Shown here: positions 11,951-21,306 of the stretch, piece by piece | How positions within the stretch are numbered: the stretch's first letter is position 1 | Layout of the letters: the number at the start of each line of letters is the position of its first letter | Assembly (NCBI RefSeq): GCF_003382565.3 | Contig: NZ_CP086253.1 | Location: forward strand, 372,001 to 436,000 | Direction of reading: 5' to 3' | Length of the DNA: 64,000 bases | DNA from: Pectobacterium aquaticum | Lineage (GTDB): Bacteria; Pseudomonadota; Gammaproteobacteria; Enterobacterales; Enterobacteriaceae | The notes under the pieces: generated by a model | What the model was told of the DNA's origin: nothing | Database searches by the model: none | The model's input: only the letters and a program-made list of their open reading frames with translations | Program-made: the position numbers and the translations under genes

Positions 11951-13018
11951 ATGACCACTTTTATCCAGCTTCATTTTTTAACCGCCTATCCGTCTTCTAA
12001 CCTGAACCGTGATGACGCGGGACGTCCGAAAACTGCCATCGTTGGCGGCGTCGAGCGTTTGCGGGTGTCCTCGCAAAGCCTGAAACGTGCATGGCGTACC
12101 TCTGAGGTGTTTGAATCTGCGATGGACGGCCATATCGGCACCCGCAGCCGTCGCATAGGGCGTGATATTTATGCTGCGCTGATTGCCGGAGGCATGAGTG
12201 AAAAGCTGGCCGATGAAGCGGCGAAAAACATTGCTGAGCAGTTCGGTAAACCGAAAAAAGAAGAAAAAGGCAGTAAAGACCCACTGGAAAAATACGATAT
12301 CGAACAGCTTGCTCACTTCAGCGTGCAGGAAAGGGCATTGATCGACCAACTGGTTGCGCGTCTGGTCGCAGAATCCCGTAAGCCGAATAGCGAAGAGCTA
12401 AAACTTTTGCGTAAGGATGCCACCAGTGTTGATATCGCGCTGTTTGGTCGGATGCTGGCCTCCAGCCCTGAATTCGATATCGAAGCAGCCTGTCAGGTGG
12501 CACATGCGCTGGGCGTGAGTGCTGTCACCATCGAAGATGACTTTTTCACGGCGGTGGATGACCTAAATACGGCAACTGACAGCGGATCGGCGCATATGGG
12601 CGAACAGAGCTTTGCTTCGGCGCTGTTCTATCACTATGTCTGCATTAACCGCGATCTGCTGCTGGAAAATCTGAATAATGATGAAGCGCTGGTGGTGCGT
12701 ACCCTGCGTGCGCTGACGGAAACGGTGCTGACCGTATCGCCGGGCGGCAAGCAGAACAGCTTTGCCAGTCGGGCGCTGGCAACCTATGCGTTGGCAGAAA
12801 AGAGCACCGATCAGCCGCGTACCTTGTCGGTCGCGTTTTTCAAACCCATCCGCAGTGACGATCAGGTCAATGACGCCATCGATCTGTTGCGTAAACAAAA
12901 AAACAAATTTGACCGGGTGTACGCCTCTGCGGGCAGCGTTCCTTCCTATGAGCTGAACGTGGAAGCCGACAGCGAGGGCGGTTCGCTGCAAGGGTTACTG
13001 GATTTCATCAGCCAGTAG
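11951..13018 (+). CDS. casC: Cascade backbone Cas7e (CasC/Cse4)
   Basis: Six copies of Cas7e form the filament that binds the crRNA spacer. The 355-residue protein starts with the characteristic TTFIQLHFLTAYPSSNLNRDD and includes RVSSQSLKRAWRTS (residues about 37-50), typical of the RAMP-fold Cas7. The thumb-region sequence GSAHMGEQSFASALFYHY follows later. It begins 3 bp after the cse2 stop and ends 9 bp before cas5e. Length matches E. coli CasC (363). Confidence 0.96.
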   Translation: MTTFIQLHFLTAYPSSNLNRDDAGRPKTAIVGGVERLRVSSQSLKRAWRTSEVFESAMDGHIGTRSRRIGRDIYAALIAGGMSEKLADEAAKNIAEQFGKPKKEEKGSKDPLEKYDIEQLAHFSVQERALIDQLVARLVAESRKPNSEELKLLRKDATSVDIALFGRMLASSPEFDIEAACQVAHALGVSAVTIEDDFFTAVDDLNTATDSGSAHMGEQSFASALFYHYVCINRDLLLENLNNDEALVVRTLRALTETVLTVSPGGKQNSFASRALATYALAEKSTDQPRTLSVAFFKPIRSDDQVNDAIDLLRKQKNKFDRVYASAGSVPSYELNVEADSEGGSLQGLLDFISQ

Positions 13019-13027
13019 GAGCGCGCT

Positions 13028-13762
13028 ATGGATAACTATTTGGTCTTCCAGGTCTACGCCCCGCTAGTGTCGTGGGGGGAAGTGGCGGTCGGTGAGGTGC
13101 GCCACACCTCGACGGTACCCAGCCGTTCGGCGCTGCTGGGGCTGTTGGCGGCGGCGCTAGGGATCCGGCGTGACGATCGAGCCGCGCTGACGGTTTTCAA
13201 CCAGCATTACCATGTGGCGGTGCGACCGCTTTCCGATCGTGAAACCTGGCTGAATGACTACCACACGGTGCAGATGCCGAAAGAAAACCGCAAGGTGCCG
13301 CGCTACACAAGGCGTGATGAATTGCGGCCGGAGGCAGGGCAATCGCTCGAAACCATGCTGACCTCACGCGAATACCGCTGTGATGCCTATTACCATATCG
13401 CCATTAGCGCCACGCCGGATGCACCTTACTCGTTAAGTGCGCTGCGGGATGCACTGTTATCACCGGTGTTTACGCTTTATTTCGGGCGTAAAAGCTGTCC
13501 GCCTGCGCTGCCGCTGGCACCGCACCTGTTTGCTGGCACGTTGGCCGAGGTGTGGCAGTTAGCAAAGCAGACGCCTGCGCTGAACGATCTCGCGTTAGAG
13601 ATGATCGGCCGTGCCGAGGGCGTGTGCTACTGGGAGCAGGAAACCGACACGGGGCTAACAGAGCAATATCGGGTCTCACGAAACGATCAGCCCGCCGATC
13701 GACGGCGCTGGCAGTTCACCTCCCGCGTGCAATATGTCGGCAGTGAAAAGGGAGATGAATGA
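13028..13762 (+). CDS. casD: Cascade subunit Cas5e (CasD)
   Basis: Cas5e caps the 5' handle of the crRNA. The 244-residue protein begins MDNYLVFQVYAPLVSWGEVAVGEVRHTSTVPSRSALLGLL, matching the Cas5e pattern in which the basic/Ser-rich segment contacts the handle. It also has HTVQMPKENRK, RYTRRDEL and FGRKSCPPALPL, all conserved positions in the family. The last 4 bp overlap the cas6e start (ATGA), which implies coupled translation. Confidence 0.95.
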   Translation: MDNYLVFQVYAPLVSWGEVAVGEVRHTSTVPSRSALLGLLAAALGIRRDDRAALTVFNQHYHVAVRPLSDRETWLNDYHTVQMPKENRKVPRYTRRDELRPEAGQSLETMLTSREYRCDAYYHIAISATPDAPYSLSALRDALLSPVFTLYFGRKSCPPALPLAPHLFAGTLAEVWQLAKQTPALNDLALEMIGRAEGVCYWEQETDTGLTEQYRVSRNDQPADRRRWQFTSRVQYVGSEKGDE

Positions 13763-14409
13763 TGTATTTTTCCAGAATAACGCTGAAAACCAATGTGTTG
13801 CCGCGCGTGATGGCGGAAAAGCGGCTGCACGCGGGGGGCTATGCCAGCCACCAGTGGCTCTGGCAGCTTTTCCCTGACCAGCCGCAGCGGTCGTTCTTGT
13901 TCCGCGAGGAAGCGCATGAAACCAAAAGCCTGTTTTACCTGCTTTCTGAACAGGCTCCACAGGCGGGTCATAACCTGTTTCAGGTGGAAACCAAACCCTA
14001 TCAACCTCAGTGGCGTGACGGTATGACGCTGGCGTTTTCGCTACGAGCTAATCCGGTGGTCACGCGGGACGGCAAGCGTAGCGATGTGTTGATGGATGCA
14101 CGTCATCAGGCGAGAGCTGCCGGGCTATCTGGCGTGGAACTGTGGCAGCACCAGCAACGACGCGCCCATGACTGGCTGGTGCGCCAAGGGGAAAACGCAG
14201 GCTTTGCGGTGTCGTCGTGTCGGGTCGATGGGTATCAACGCCATCGCCTGAATAAGCCCGGCCAGTCGGCGGCGATTATGTTCAGCAGCGTGGATTATGA
14301 CGGCGTGCTTCACATTACGGATGCTGAACGCTTTGCGACGGCTGCCCGACAAGGGTTAGGAAAAAGCAAAGCATTGGGGTGCGGCCTGCTGCTGCTGAAA
14401 CGGGCGTAG
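13759..14409 (+). CDS. casE: CRISPR RNA endonuclease Cas6e (CasE/Cse3)
   Basis: Cas6e cuts the pre-crRNA at the base of the repeat hairpin and stays bound in Cascade. The 216-residue protein has the family's HAGGYASHQWLW near residue 25-36, containing the catalytic histidine, and the C-terminal glycine-rich loop GLGKSKALGCGLLLL that grips the RNA. It may start at 13759 or at the adjacent in-frame ATG at 13762. The repeat hairpin it should recognise (CCCCGC-GCCA-GCGGGG) is found throughout the array downstream. Confidence 0.95.
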   Translation: MMYFSRITLKTNVLPRVMAEKRLHAGGYASHQWLWQLFPDQPQRSFLFREEAHETKSLFYLLSEQAPQAGHNLFQVETKPYQPQWRDGMTLAFSLRANPVVTRDGKRSDVLMDARHQARAAGLSGVELWQHQQRRAHDWLVRQGENAGFAVSSCRVDGYQRHRLNKPGQSAAIMFSSVDYDGVLHITDAERFATAARQGLGKSKALGCGLLLLKRA

Positions 14410-14436
14410 CCTGCCCCGTTACAGGGAGAGTTGACG

Positions 14437-15354
14437 ATGTATGTTCCGCTTAACCCGATCCCGCTTAAGGATCGGGTTTCACTCATCTTTCTGCAATACG
14501 GGCAGATTGATGTCATTGACGGTGCGTTTGTGCTGGTGGATAAAACCGGCGTGCGCACGCATATTCCCGTGGGGTCGGTGGCCTGCATCATGTTGGAGCC
14601 GGGAACGCGGGTTTCTCATGCTGCCGTGCGACTGGCGGCAACGGTCGGGACGCTGCTGGTGTGGGTCGGCGAAGCCGGTGTACGGCTGTATGCGTCTGGC
14701 CAGCCCGGCGGCGCGCGGTCGGACAAGTTGCTCTATCAGGCTAAACTGGCGTTGGATGAGGAACTGCGCCTTAAAGTGGTGCGCAAAATGTTTGAGCTGC
14801 GCTTTGGTGAACCTGCGCCGAGCCGTCGTTCGGTCGATCAGCTCAGGGGGATTGAAGGTGCCCGCGTGCGCCAAACGTATACGCTATTGGCGCAACAATA
14901 TGGCGTGAAATGGAATGGCCGACGTTACGATCCGAAAGATTGGGAACGAGGCGATAAGGTTAACCAATGCATTAGCGCGGCGACGTCCTGCCTGTATGGC
15001 ATTACTGAAGCCGCTGTGTTGGCGGCGGGCTACGCGCCAGCGATCGGGTTTGTTCACAGTGGTAAACCGCTCTCTTTTGTTTATGACATTGCCGATATCA
15101 TCAAATTTGAGGGCGTGGTGGCGAAAGCCTTTGAAATTGCAGCCCGCAACCCTGCCGAGCCGGATCGTGAAGTACGGCTTGCCTGTCGTGATATTTTCCG
15201 CAGCCAGAAAACGCTGAGCAAACTGATTCCCTTGATTGAGGAAGTCTTGTCTGCGGGTGGCATTACGCCGCCGCTCCCGCCGGACGATGCACAGCCGCCT
15301 GCAATTCCAGAACCGAAACCGTTTGGTGATAGCGGCCACCGGGGGCAGGGTTAA
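14437..15354 (+). CDS. cas1: CRISPR adaptation integrase Cas1 (type I-E)
   Basis: Cas1 with Cas2 inserts new spacers next to the leader. From the ATG at 14437 (GGGAG 8-10 bases upstream; a TTG at 14431 is a poorer choice) the protein has 305 residues. The metal-binding residues are visible: Glu in RGIEGARVR, His in GFVHSGKPLSF, and two Asp in VYDIADIIKFE. The C-terminus is Pro/Gly-rich. It starts 27 bp after cas6e and its TAA directly abuts the cas2 ATG. Confidence 0.96.
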   Translation: MYVPLNPIPLKDRVSLIFLQYGQIDVIDGAFVLVDKTGVRTHIPVGSVACIMLEPGTRVSHAAVRLAATVGTLLVWVGEAGVRLYASGQPGGARSDKLLYQAKLALDEELRLKVVRKMFELRFGEPAPSRRSVDQLRGIEGARVRQTYTLLAQQYGVKWNGRRYDPKDWERGDKVNQCISAATSCLYGITEAAVLAAGYAPAIGFVHSGKPLSFVYDIADIIKFEGVVAKAFEIAARNPAEPDREVRLACRDIFRSQKTLSKLIPLIEEVLSAGGITPPLPPDDAQPPAIPEPKPFGDSGHRGQG

Positions 15355-15648
<294 letters not shown>

Positions 15649-15732
15649 GTTAGCGATCTTTAACAATATGGAAAAATCGGTGGGATTTTTTATGCCGAAA
15701 AAAGTATTATAAAACAATGCTCTACTTTTAGA
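15649..15732 (+). promoter_or_regulatory. CRISPR leader
   Basis: This 84-bp AT-rich stretch lies between the cas2 stop and the first repeat, with T- and A-runs (GGGATTTTTTATG and GAAAAAAGTATTATAAAAC). Its position next to cas1-cas2 and in front of an intact first repeat marks it as the leader, where transcription of the array starts and new spacers enter. I did not find a clear IHF consensus. Confidence 0.75.
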
Positions 15733-17776
15733 GTGTTCCCCGCGCCAGCGGGGATAAACCGCCAGTTTTAACGCGGCACATACCGAGCGTGCATGTGTTC
15801 CCCGCGCCAGCGGGGATAAACCGCGTTGCATTCTTAACGTTTTTTACTGGTACCAGTGTTCCCCGCGCCAGCGGGGATAAACCGTGCTAGTTATATGTAT
15901 AACATTGTGCATGCACGTGTTCCCCGCGCCAGCGGGGATAAACCGCTGTGTGTGCAGCAGGGAGGGATGAGCCATGAGTGTTCCCCGCGCCAGCGGGGAT
16001 AAACCGCATTGATTCATCGACTAGTGTTGACATCTTAGGTGTTCCCCGCGCCAGCGGGGATAAACCGGAATCATAAATCGTGGCCACAGAATTTTCCATG
16101 TGTTCCCCGCGCCAGCGGGGATAAACCGATGCGGATCTGTCAAATAGTTGGTATATCGGTGTGTTCCCCGCGCCAGCGGGGATAAACCGCAAGTTGTTAA
16201 CGGCATCCACTAAACCGCCTGGTGTTCCCCGCGCCAGCGGGGATAAACCGCTACGCATGTGCTTCTGGGCTTCTCCTAATCCGTGTTCCCCGCGCCAGCG
16301 GGGATAAACCGTATTGGAGAAAAACCCAAGCAAGCTATTACAAGTGTTCCCCGCGCCAGCGGGGATAAACCGTAGGCGTTGGATGGCATAGCCAAACGCA
16401 TTGAGTGTTCCCCGCGCCAGCGGGGATAAACCGTCCAACCAGATGTTCTCCCGCTGCCAGAAATAGTGTTCCCCGCGCCAGCGGGGATAAACCGCCGATA
16501 ATCATCTACTCCCCCTTATGCTGCGGGTGTTCCCCGCGCCAGCGGGGATAAACCGAAACGCGCACGTCTGTATTTAAGTCTGTTAAAGTGTTCCCCGCGC
16601 CAGCGGGGATAAACCGTCAATGCAGGTGTAGATGATACTGTTATAGTAGTGTTCCCCGCGCCAGCGGGGATAAACCGATCGAAATCGCGGTTACTTGTTC
16701 ACAGCGTATGTGTTCCCCGCGCCAGCGGGAATAAACCGCAATTGCGCTAACTTCTGTGCGTAATTTTTCCGTGTTCCCCGCGCCAGCGGGGATAAACCGT
16801 TAGATCCTCGCGCAGTTGAACTTGTCAGAGAGTGTTCCCCGCGCCAGCGGGGATAAACCGATCTTAACAACACTCCACCATCACCATTAAGAGTGTTCCC
16901 CGCGCCAGCGGGGATAAACCGTCTGATGGTGGTGTTAGTTCAAGTGTAGTTCAGTGTTCCCCGCGCCAGCGGGGATAAACCGTAAAATAATGGAATCATC
17001 CGAATTTAAAGAATGTGTTCCCCGCGCCAGCGGGGATAAACCGCAGCGGCCAGCCGTTAACCCAACGCGCCCCGCGTGTTCCCCGCGCCAGCGGGGATAA
17101 ACCGCACGTCCCGTACAATTTCGCGCCGATGCTGGCGTGTTCCCCGCGCCAGCGGGGATAAACCGCTGCCGACCGATGTCCGTTCTCACATCGAGCGGTG
17201 TTCCCCGCGCCAGCGGGGATAAACCGAATACTACTAGCTCTAAAATCAGCAGCATCATGTGTTCCCCGCGCCAGCGGGGATAAACCGCAGTTGGCCTTCA
17301 TCATCAGGATCGCCGGCATGTGTTCCCCGCGCCAGCGGGGATAAACCGCTGAACAAACATGGCAACCTGACTCGTAACAAGGTGTTCCCCGCGCCAGCGG
17401 GGATAAACCGTCTGCATCAAATCGCAGGCTATCTGCTGAAATGTGTTCCCCGCGCCAGCGGGGATAAACCGCAGACAGAACGGGTTATGACCGGTGACGT
17501 TCGGTGTTCCCCGCGCCAGCGGGGATAAACCGGGGTATGATGGCTTTCTCACGGCTCTCTCTGTGTGTTCCCCGCGCCAGCGGGGATAAACCGCCTGTCG
17601 ATTAATGGCAAGTCATTCACCACTGGTGTTCCCCGCGCCAGCGGGGATAAACCGGCTCTGGCAGCTTCTCAGGAATTTTCCAGCGAGTGTTCCCCGCGCC
17701 AGCGGGGATAAACCGAATGGCCTTTCGCTCTGCCTTTCCATTCTCAGGTGTTCCCCGCGCCAGCGGGGATAAACCG
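15733..17776 (+). CRISPR. Type I-E CRISPR array, 34 repeats and 33 spacers
   Basis: A 29-bp repeat beginning GTGTTCCCCGCGCC and ending GGGGATAAACCG recurs every 61 bp. Its internal hairpin CCCCGC-GCCA-GCGGGG is the Cas6e substrate. I count 34 copies, the first at 15733-15761 and the last at 17748-17776. Spacers are 32 nt except two of 33 nt (the first, 15762-15794, and the one at 17349-17381). The repeat at 16710-16738 carries one change (GCGGGA for GCGGGG, base 16730) that breaks one pair of the hairpin; all others look identical. The array is oriented with its leader at the cas2 side. A further, degenerate repeat lies at 18616 beyond an inserted higBA pair. Confidence 0.98.
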
Positions 17777-17800
17777 AGTAGTAGAGATGTAAATTACACA

Positions 17801-17857
17801 TGTTTCCATATTGTCAACTCGTTCCGTTTACGGCATAGTGTTTCCAATTTGGAAACA
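17801..17857. promoter_or_regulatory. higBA promoter region with palindromic operator
   Basis: TGTTTCCAATTTGGAAACA (17839-17857) is a perfect 9-1-9 palindrome 17 bp before the higB start, and a half-site TGTTTCCA occurs at 17801-17808. This is the layout expected for autoregulation by the HigA antitoxin. The element begins only about 25 bp after the last regular CRISPR repeat. Confidence 0.7.
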
Positions 17858-17874
17858 ACAGGGAAGGCGTCAGA

Positions 17875-18186
17875 ATGCATGTTATTTCGCGGGCACCTTT
17901 CGACACTGCAACCACTCAGTTTCCGAATCAGGCGGCAGTACTTGATGACCTATATCGGGTTATCAAACGCGAAATGTATGCAACGCCGGACGATATGAAA
18001 AAACGCTTCCCCAGTCTGGATAGGATGAAATACCGGGAAAAATGGTGGGTTATTGATATTGGTGGCGGGCATCTTCGAGTGATGTTTTTTGCTGATTTTG
18101 AGCGAGGGAAAATCTTCATCAAGCACATCACATCCCATGCAGAGTACGACAGGCTGACAGAGTATTACCGGAGGAATAAAGAATGA
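17875..18186 (+). CDS. higB: HigB-type mRNA interferase toxin, located inside the CRISPR array
   Basis: HigB toxins cut mRNA on the ribosome. The 103-residue protein closely follows the E. coli HigB (YgjN) pattern: MHVISRAPFDTATTQFPNQ, RFPSLDRMKYREKWWVIDI, then LRVMFFADFERGKIFIKHITSHAEYDRL. Length is normal (E. coli 104). It ends overlapping the higA start. It lies between the last regular CRISPR repeat (ending 17776) and the degenerate terminal repeat (18616), on the same strand as the array transcript, so read-through from the leader could reach it. The gene is intact. Confidence 0.92.
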   Translation: MHVISRAPFDTATTQFPNQAAVLDDLYRVIKREMYATPDDMKKRFPSLDRMKYREKWWVIDIGGGHLRVMFFADFERGKIFIKHITSHAEYDRLTEYYRRNKE

Positions 18187-18599
18187 TGTACGCAGACGCC
18201 ATCAAGGCAGCTAACAACCTGACGAGTATCGTACCATTCCTTGGAGGCAGCACCTCTCGTAAGGATTATGAGGATGCGCTGAAACTAACCGAATACCTGA
18301 TCGAGAGTGAACCTGACAGTCCGCTAATCGATATGCTGACTGCCAAAATTGACAAATACGAAGATGATGCACCGGAGTTTGCAGCCTTCAACGAACGTGT
18401 TAAAGCACTCCCAGCCGGTATCGCTTTACTGCGCGTCCTTATGGATCAGCATCAGCTAACGCAGAGTGATTTTGAAGCTGAGATTGGTAAAAAGTCTCTG
18501 GTATCCCGCATTCTAAATGGTGAGCGCACTCTAACGCTTGATCACATGAGAGCGCTTGCTAAACGATTCGATATTCCTGTGAGTGCTTTTGTTGATTGA
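18183..18599 (+). CDS. higA: HigA-type antitoxin, located inside the CRISPR array
   Basis: This 138-residue partner of HigB has a helical acidic N-terminal part and a C-terminal XRE helix-turn-helix (LTQSDFEAEIGKKSLVSRILNGERTLTLDHMRAL at about residues 95-128), ending FDIPVSAFVD. It neutralises HigB and binds the operator upstream; the palindrome at 17839-17857 is the likely site. The start ATG at 18183 overlaps the higB stop by 4 bp. The stop lies 16 bp before the terminal CRISPR repeat. Confidence 0.92.
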   Translation: MMYADAIKAANNLTSIVPFLGGSTSRKDYEDALKLTEYLIESEPDSPLIDMLTAKIDKYEDDAPEFAAFNERVKALPAGIALLRVLMDQHQLTQSDFEAEIGKKSLVSRILNGERTLTLDHMRALAKRFDIPVSAFVD

Positions 18600-18615
18600 C
18601 ACGACTCACTGATAC

Positions 18616-18644
18616 GTGTTCCCCGCGCCAGCGGGGATAAACTG
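18616..18644 (+). CRISPR. Degenerate terminal CRISPR repeat
   Basis: This 29-bp copy is identical to the array repeat except that it ends AAACTG instead of AAACCG. A changed last repeat at the leader-distal end is usual in CRISPR arrays, so this is most likely the true end of the array, displaced 839 bp from the previous repeat by the higBA insertion. No repeat follows. Confidence 0.9.
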
Positions 18645-18825
18645 GGCTTATACCCCTTGTTGCATGTTGGTCTAAATATTCTCCGCACGGAACCAAATCT
18701 CGCTTCTGGCTGGCGCGATGGGGGATTGCGTGTCAGTATTAGAGTACGCCATTTTTTTGCCCACCGTCACGGTGATGTGCTATGCCCATAATTTTGTCTT
18801 CCATACGTTACCGTAAGGAGGTGAT

Positions 18826-19284
18826 ATGAAAGTTGAAGCCGCAGAGTCGTCCGTTTTTGCCAGCCAGCAGGTGATGGCGAAGCGTTCTACCGAGCATGCA
18901 GAGAAAGCGGCGCTGTCCGAACAACTTCAGTCTTATCAGGCGGGCAGCGGTGCCGTTCCTGCTGGTCAGACGACGCGGTATGATTTCACCCGCATTAGCC
19001 CTGCCGATTTGTATGAAACAGTAGAAGGCCTTGTCAGCAGTGGGCGGTTGGGGCGTGAAGAAGGGTCCGCGCTGTTGGGTTTTGTCTCATCGCCGAGAGC
19101 CGAAGGGGGAAGTATTCCGCCTTCCAACGTGTTCCAGCCGATTAATGTTTTCGACACCATTCAGCAAGGTGTCGCGGGCGCATCATCCCGTAGTGAAGTG
19201 CAAAATACCGAAAGCCTGCAGCGTGCCGCCGAGGCGTTAAACCGCTTTCAGGGGCAGGTCTCCAGTATTAGCGTTTACGTCTAG
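18826..19284 (+). CDS. Hypothetical protein
   Basis: This 152-residue protein is not recognised. It has a good AAGGAGGTGAT ribosome-binding site 4 bp before the ATG. There is no signal peptide and no membrane segment. The N-terminal 45 residues are Ala/Glu/Gln-rich and likely helical, the middle contains YDFTRISPADLYETVEGLVSSGRLGREEG, a regular helical segment, and the C-terminus is polar with LQRAAEALNRFQGQVSSISVYV. It lies just beyond the CRISPR array and is followed by a hairpin at 19323. Function unknown. Confidence 0.65.
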   Translation: MKVEAAESSVFASQQVMAKRSTEHAEKAALSEQLQSYQAGSGAVPAGQTTRYDFTRISPADLYETVEGLVSSGRLGREEGSALLGFVSSPRAEGGSIPPSNVFQPINVFDTIQQGVAGASSRSEVQNTESLQRAAEALNRFQGQVSSISVYV

Positions 19285-19322
19285 CGCATGTCGGCACGCA
19301 TAATTTGATGAAGTCCCTTTTT

Positions 19323-19354
19323 CTATCCCCGCGCTTGCGGGGATAGCCGTTTTA
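19323..19354 (+). terminator. Hairpin terminator that resembles the CRISPR repeat
   Basis: CTATCCCCGC-GCTT-GCGGGGATAG is a perfect 10-bp stem with a 4-nt loop, followed by CCGTTTTATAG. It lies about 40 bp after the hypothetical gene, so a terminator role fits. Its core TCCCCGCG..GCGGGGATA..CCG nearly equals the CRISPR repeat core, differing in the loop and by two missing bases before CCG. Confidence 0.65.
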
Positions 19355-19535
19355 TAGCACCTCATCGTTTTAGGCTTCGTTCAGCGCATCGAGCCCCAGC
19401 GGCTGGCGAGGCGTTCCAGCGCGCTGGATGAAGTTGGCGATCGCTGGGGGTTGCCAAAAGTATGCCATGTTGCCGCACTCCGCGGCAGAGCAGTTAGTGG
19501 TCGGGCAGGATACGTTCGTTCAGAAAGTGGATTGA

Positions 19536-19991
<456 letters not shown>

Positions 19992-20095
19992 CGTTTGTCA
20001 TAACTAACATTTTCCATACATAACAATTTTCCATACATAACAACAGCAACGTAAAAGATGGGATAGTGAAAGACGCTGAGTAAGAGGGAAAACCG

Positions 20096-20749
20096 ATGAG
20101 CCGAGTACTGTTGTTAGGTGCAACGGGGTTAGTGGGGCACGAGTTATTACAACTGTTGAAAGCCAATAATCGGGTTGAGACGATCTATGCGCCGACCCGT
20201 AAGCCGCTGGCACCGTCGGAGAACGTGGTCAATCCACATGATCCCGATCTGTCTGCCGTGCTGGCGCAATTGACCGATCCTGTCGATATCGCCTTTTGCT
20301 GTCTGGGATCGACGCTCAAGACGGCAGGCAGTAAGCAGGCGTTCCGCTATGTGGATTACACGCTGGTGGTGGAAGGCGCAAAAGTGGCGTTGGCGCTGGG
20401 TGCGACACACCTGTTGGTCGTCAGTTCGCTGAGCGCGAGTGCGACGTCGCCTTTCTTCTATTCGCGCGTGAAGGGAGAAGCGGAAAAATCGCTGCGTCAG
20501 CAAGGCTGGCAGCATCTGACATTGGCGCAGCCGTCGATGCTGCTAGGAGAAAGAGAGGACAGCCGTCCGCTAGAAAGTCTGGCCGCCCCGCTGTTCCGCC
20601 TGTTCCCAGCAAAGTGGCGAGCCATTGAGGGGAAAACGGTCGCGCAGGCGTTGCTGAATCAGGCGTTCTCACCCGAGCCCAAAGCGCGGGTTACCGTGCT
20701 GGAGTCCGATCAATTACGCTCACTGGGTAAACAGCAGGCGCTTCAGTAG
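20096..20749 (+). CDS. NAD(P)-binding oxidoreductase, YraR-like
   Basis: The 217-residue protein belongs to the atypical short-chain dehydrogenase group. The N-terminal GATGLVGHELLQLL is the Rossmann glycine motif. FCCLGSTLKTAGSKQAFRYVDYTLVV and SPFFYSRVKGEAEKSL (with the YxxxK-like YSRVK) follow, as in E. coli YraR. The substrate is not known. It is a single gene, convergent with nrdG, whose end lies 12 bp away. Confidence 0.85.
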   Translation: MSRVLLLGATGLVGHELLQLLKANNRVETIYAPTRKPLAPSENVVNPHDPDLSAVLAQLTDPVDIAFCCLGSTLKTAGSKQAFRYVDYTLVVEGAKVALALGATHLLVVSSLSASATSPFFYSRVKGEAEKSLRQQGWQHLTLAQPSMLLGEREDSRPLESLAAPLFRLFPAKWRAIEGKTVAQALLNQAFSPEPKARVTVLESDQLRSLGKQQALQ

Positions 20750-20760
20750 CTTCCTGTCGA

Positions 20761-21225
20761 TCAACGCAGGCGGTGGACAACCTGATTGCTGCTGCCGCGC
20801 CAGATCAGTGCGGGATCTTTCAGGTCTTGCACAAATTTTCCATCGACTAACACGTTGATGAGATCGACCACCCGCTGCTGCTCCGGCGTGAGTTCCGCCA
20901 GCACGTAGCCCGTCCAGACCCAGATATCTTTGCCGGGGCATTCCGCGCGTATCCGTTCGACCAGCCGCAGGATGTCAGGCACGTTCTGTGGGTGAAGCGG
21001 ATCGCCACCAGACAGCGAAATGCCCTGCCGTGGGATCGTCGTATCCTGGAGATCGGCGATGATCCGATCTTCCTGTTCCTGCGTAAACGGTTGACCGGAG
21101 TTGAGTCGCCAGGTGCTTTTGTTGTAGCACCCCACACACTCATGCACGCAGCCAGCGACAAACAGCGTGCAGCGGGTGCCGGGGCCGTTGACGACATCAA
21201 CGGGATAATACTGGTGGTAATTCAT
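20761..21225 (-). CDS. nrdG: Anaerobic ribonucleotide reductase activase NrdG
   Basis: NrdG is a radical-SAM enzyme that installs the glycyl radical on NrdD. The 154-residue protein shows the cluster-binding cysteines in GCVHECVGCYNKSTW (CxxxCxxC, residues about 26-33) and the SGGDPLHP segment that binds S-adenosylmethionine. Length matches E. coli (154). It is the second gene of the nrdDG operon, 81 bp after nrdD. Confidence 0.96.
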   Translation of the reverse strand: MNYHQYYPVDVVNGPGTRCTLFVAGCVHECVGCYNKSTWRLNSGQPFTQEQEDRIIADLQDTTIPRQGISLSGGDPLHPQNVPDILRLVERIRAECPGKDIWVWTGYVLAELTPEQQRVVDLINVLVDGKFVQDLKDPALIWRGSSNQVVHRLR

Positions 21226-21306
21226 ACGGTAGAGCCCATGTTATGACGCGGGCGCGTGTTGACGGTGCCGCGGAAGGTGGGCCGCATTGCGGCGGCCCGG
21301 AAGGGA

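Noticed and set aside
15887..17552. Open reading frames of 60-180 codons across the CRISPR array on both strands, with repeated FIPAGAGNT or VYPRWRGEH segments
   Set aside because: They are translations of the 29-bp repeat and change frame with every spacer; there are no ribosome-binding sites.
18700..18730. GGAACC at 18689 as part of an hrp box (HrpL promoter) before the hypothetical gene at 18826
   Set aside because: No CCAC element occurs at the needed 15-16 bp distance.
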